A stretch of DNA of 64,000 nt, taken from contig SSEB01000004.1 of assembly GCA_008012115.1 (NCBI GenBank), forward strand, positions 124,001 through 188,000. The letters run 5' to 3'. The translations under genes and the position numbers were made by a program. Positions 63,254 through 64,000 of the stretch are shown piece by piece (the stretch's first letter is position 1; the number at the start of each line of letters is the position of its first letter). The notes beneath the pieces were generated by a model. The model made no database searches. It saw nothing but the letters and a program-made list of their open reading frames with translations, and was not told the DNA's origin. The DNA is from Nevskiaceae bacterium. Lineage in GTDB: Bacteria > Pseudomonadota > Gammaproteobacteria > Nevskiales > Nevskiaceae.

Positions 63254-64000
63254 ATGAGCGAGGAAACCATCAATCCAAAACGCCGCACGCTGTTGAAGGG
63301 CGCACTCACACTTGGTGCCGGCGCAGGTCTCGCCGCCTGCGGCCGCAGCTCACCGCTGGCGACGGCGGACGCAGCGACGCCTGGCACCAGCGGCAGTTAC
63401 AGTGCGGACGTCGCCATCGTCGGCGCCGGCATCGCCGGGCTGAGCGCGGCACGACGACTGGCCGCGGCCGGCAAGAGCGTCTACGTGGTCGAGGCGCGCG
63501 ACCGCGTCGGCGGCCGCACGCTCAACCATGCCGTGACGGCGCCCGGCGCCAGTCCCGGCACCATCGTCGAGATCGGCGGCCAGTGGGTCGGCCCTACGCA
63601 GGACCGTGTGCTGGCGCTGATCGACGAACTGGGCCTGAAGACCTTCAAGACCTACGACGACGGCAATTACCTGGACTATCGCAACGGCCAGAAACTGGCC
63701 TACGGCCATCTGCTGCCCGACCCGCTCAACCTCGGCCTCAATCGCCTGCCGCCCACCGATCCGGTGGGTGCGGCGGAGGCGGAGAAGGCCATCCTGCAGC
63801 TCGACCAGATGGCGCAGCAGGTGCCGCTGGACGCGCCGTGGACCGCCGCCAGCGCCAAAGCCTGGGACAGCATGACCTTCCAGACCTGGATCGATCAGAA
63901 CGTGCTGACCCCTGGCGGCCAGTCGCTGATCACGCTGGCCATCGAATCGGTGTTCTCGGTGGAGCCGCGCGACACCTCGCTGCTGCACGTGCTGTTCTAC
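63254..64000 (+). CDS. Flavin monoamine oxidase family protein (partial, N-terminal 249 residues)
   Basis: The gene runs off the right edge. It begins with a Tat-type signal (PKRRTLLKGALTLGAGAGLAACG), which also contains a lipobox-like Cys. The FAD-binding motif follows (VAIVGAGIAGLSAARRLAAAGK), then VVEARDRVGGRT and IVEIGGQWVGPTQDRV, all characteristic of amine oxidases. It would oxidise an amine outside the cytoplasm. A GGGGGAG site precedes the ATG. It may be controlled by the TetR regulator encoded upstream. Confidence 0.9.
   Translation, partial: MSEETINPKRRTLLKGALTLGAGAGLAACGRSSPLATADAATPGTSGSYSADVAIVGAGIAGLSAARRLAAAGKSVYVVEARDRVGGRTLNHAVTAPGASPGTIVEIGGQWVGPTQDRVLALIDELGLKTFKTYDDGNYLDYRNGQKLAYGHLLPDPLNLGLNRLPPTDPVGAAEAEKAILQLDQMAQQVPLDAPWTAASAKAWDSMTFQTWIDQNVLTPGGQSLITLAIESVFSVEPRDTSLLHVLFY

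Overview
This is a high-G+C (about two-thirds by eye), gene-dense chromosomal window from a Gammaproteobacterium. The gene orders proC-yggT-metX-metW-DUF4426, aroQ-accB-accC, ndk-rlmN-pilF-rodZ-ispG-hisS-yfgM-bamB-der, yajC-secD-secF and trmJ/suhB are classic for that class. The tandem cysteine desulfurases, DUF1302 outer-membrane protein, FadE-like acyl-CoA dehydrogenase and GDPD-nitrilase fusion suggest a Nevskiales/Xanthomonadales-type lineage (inference). I see no rRNA, tRNA, CRISPR array, intact insertion sequence or prophage.

Layout. 1-4.1 kb: ilvA fragment, then the proC/yggT/metX/metW/DUF4426 operon. 4.1-19.3 kb: mostly single genes, including an outer-membrane protein, an alpha/beta hydrolase, an HTTM-DCC fusion, tatD, an RMD1-family protein, ilvD, a divergent LysR/oxidoreductase pair, a sulfatase, a 1-Cys peroxiredoxin and a MATE pump. 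19.3-23 kb: putA with a coupled GNAT gene. 23.2-27 kb: cutA, an isolated DsbD N-terminal domain, a TlpA thioredoxin, aroQ, accB and accC. 28-41.3 kb: a long minus-strand block running from cysE through an unusual isc-like set (two desulfurases, an atypical IscU, an IscA) and ndk to der. 41.4-47.8 kb: trmJ/suhB, a WecA-like glycosyl-1-phosphate transferase and secF-secD-yajC. 48-53.5 kb: acyl-CoA dehydrogenase, DedA, glutathione peroxidase and the GDPD-nitrilase lipoprotein. 53.5-61.9 kb: a seven-gene envelope operon (DUF4282, DUF1302, two paralogous beta-repeat membrane proteins, a DUF4393-like protein, DUF445, a LolA-like protein) divergent from an AraC-type regulator. 62-64 kb: TetR, HD-domain protein and the start of a Tat-type flavin amine oxidase.

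The most striking signal is not a gene. Nine dispersed intergenic elements (centred near 5.0, 9.6, 18.8, 23.1, 28.0, 33.9, 41.4, 47.9 and 51.0 kb) share one exact geometry: CACCCGCT, 24 variable bp, a 46-bp almost pure A/T quasi-palindrome beginning GTT and ending AAC, 24 variable bp, then AGCGGGTG. Eight are exactly 110 bp and one is 109 bp. The boxes and the core are conserved. The 24-bp arms are unrelated in sequence but constant in length. They occur in tandem, divergent and convergent gene contexts, so neither a promoter nor a terminator role explains them as a class. I do not recognise the family. Constant spacing with free sequence suggests a nucleoprotein site (nucleoid organisation, looping or segregation) or an unusual non-autonomous mobile element.

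Other points of note are a 39-bp duplication of the rlmN 3' end beside pilF that looks like an integration or duplication scar, an IscU homologue lacking the first ligand Cys and the neighbouring Asp, and an nDsbD domain without its membrane part.
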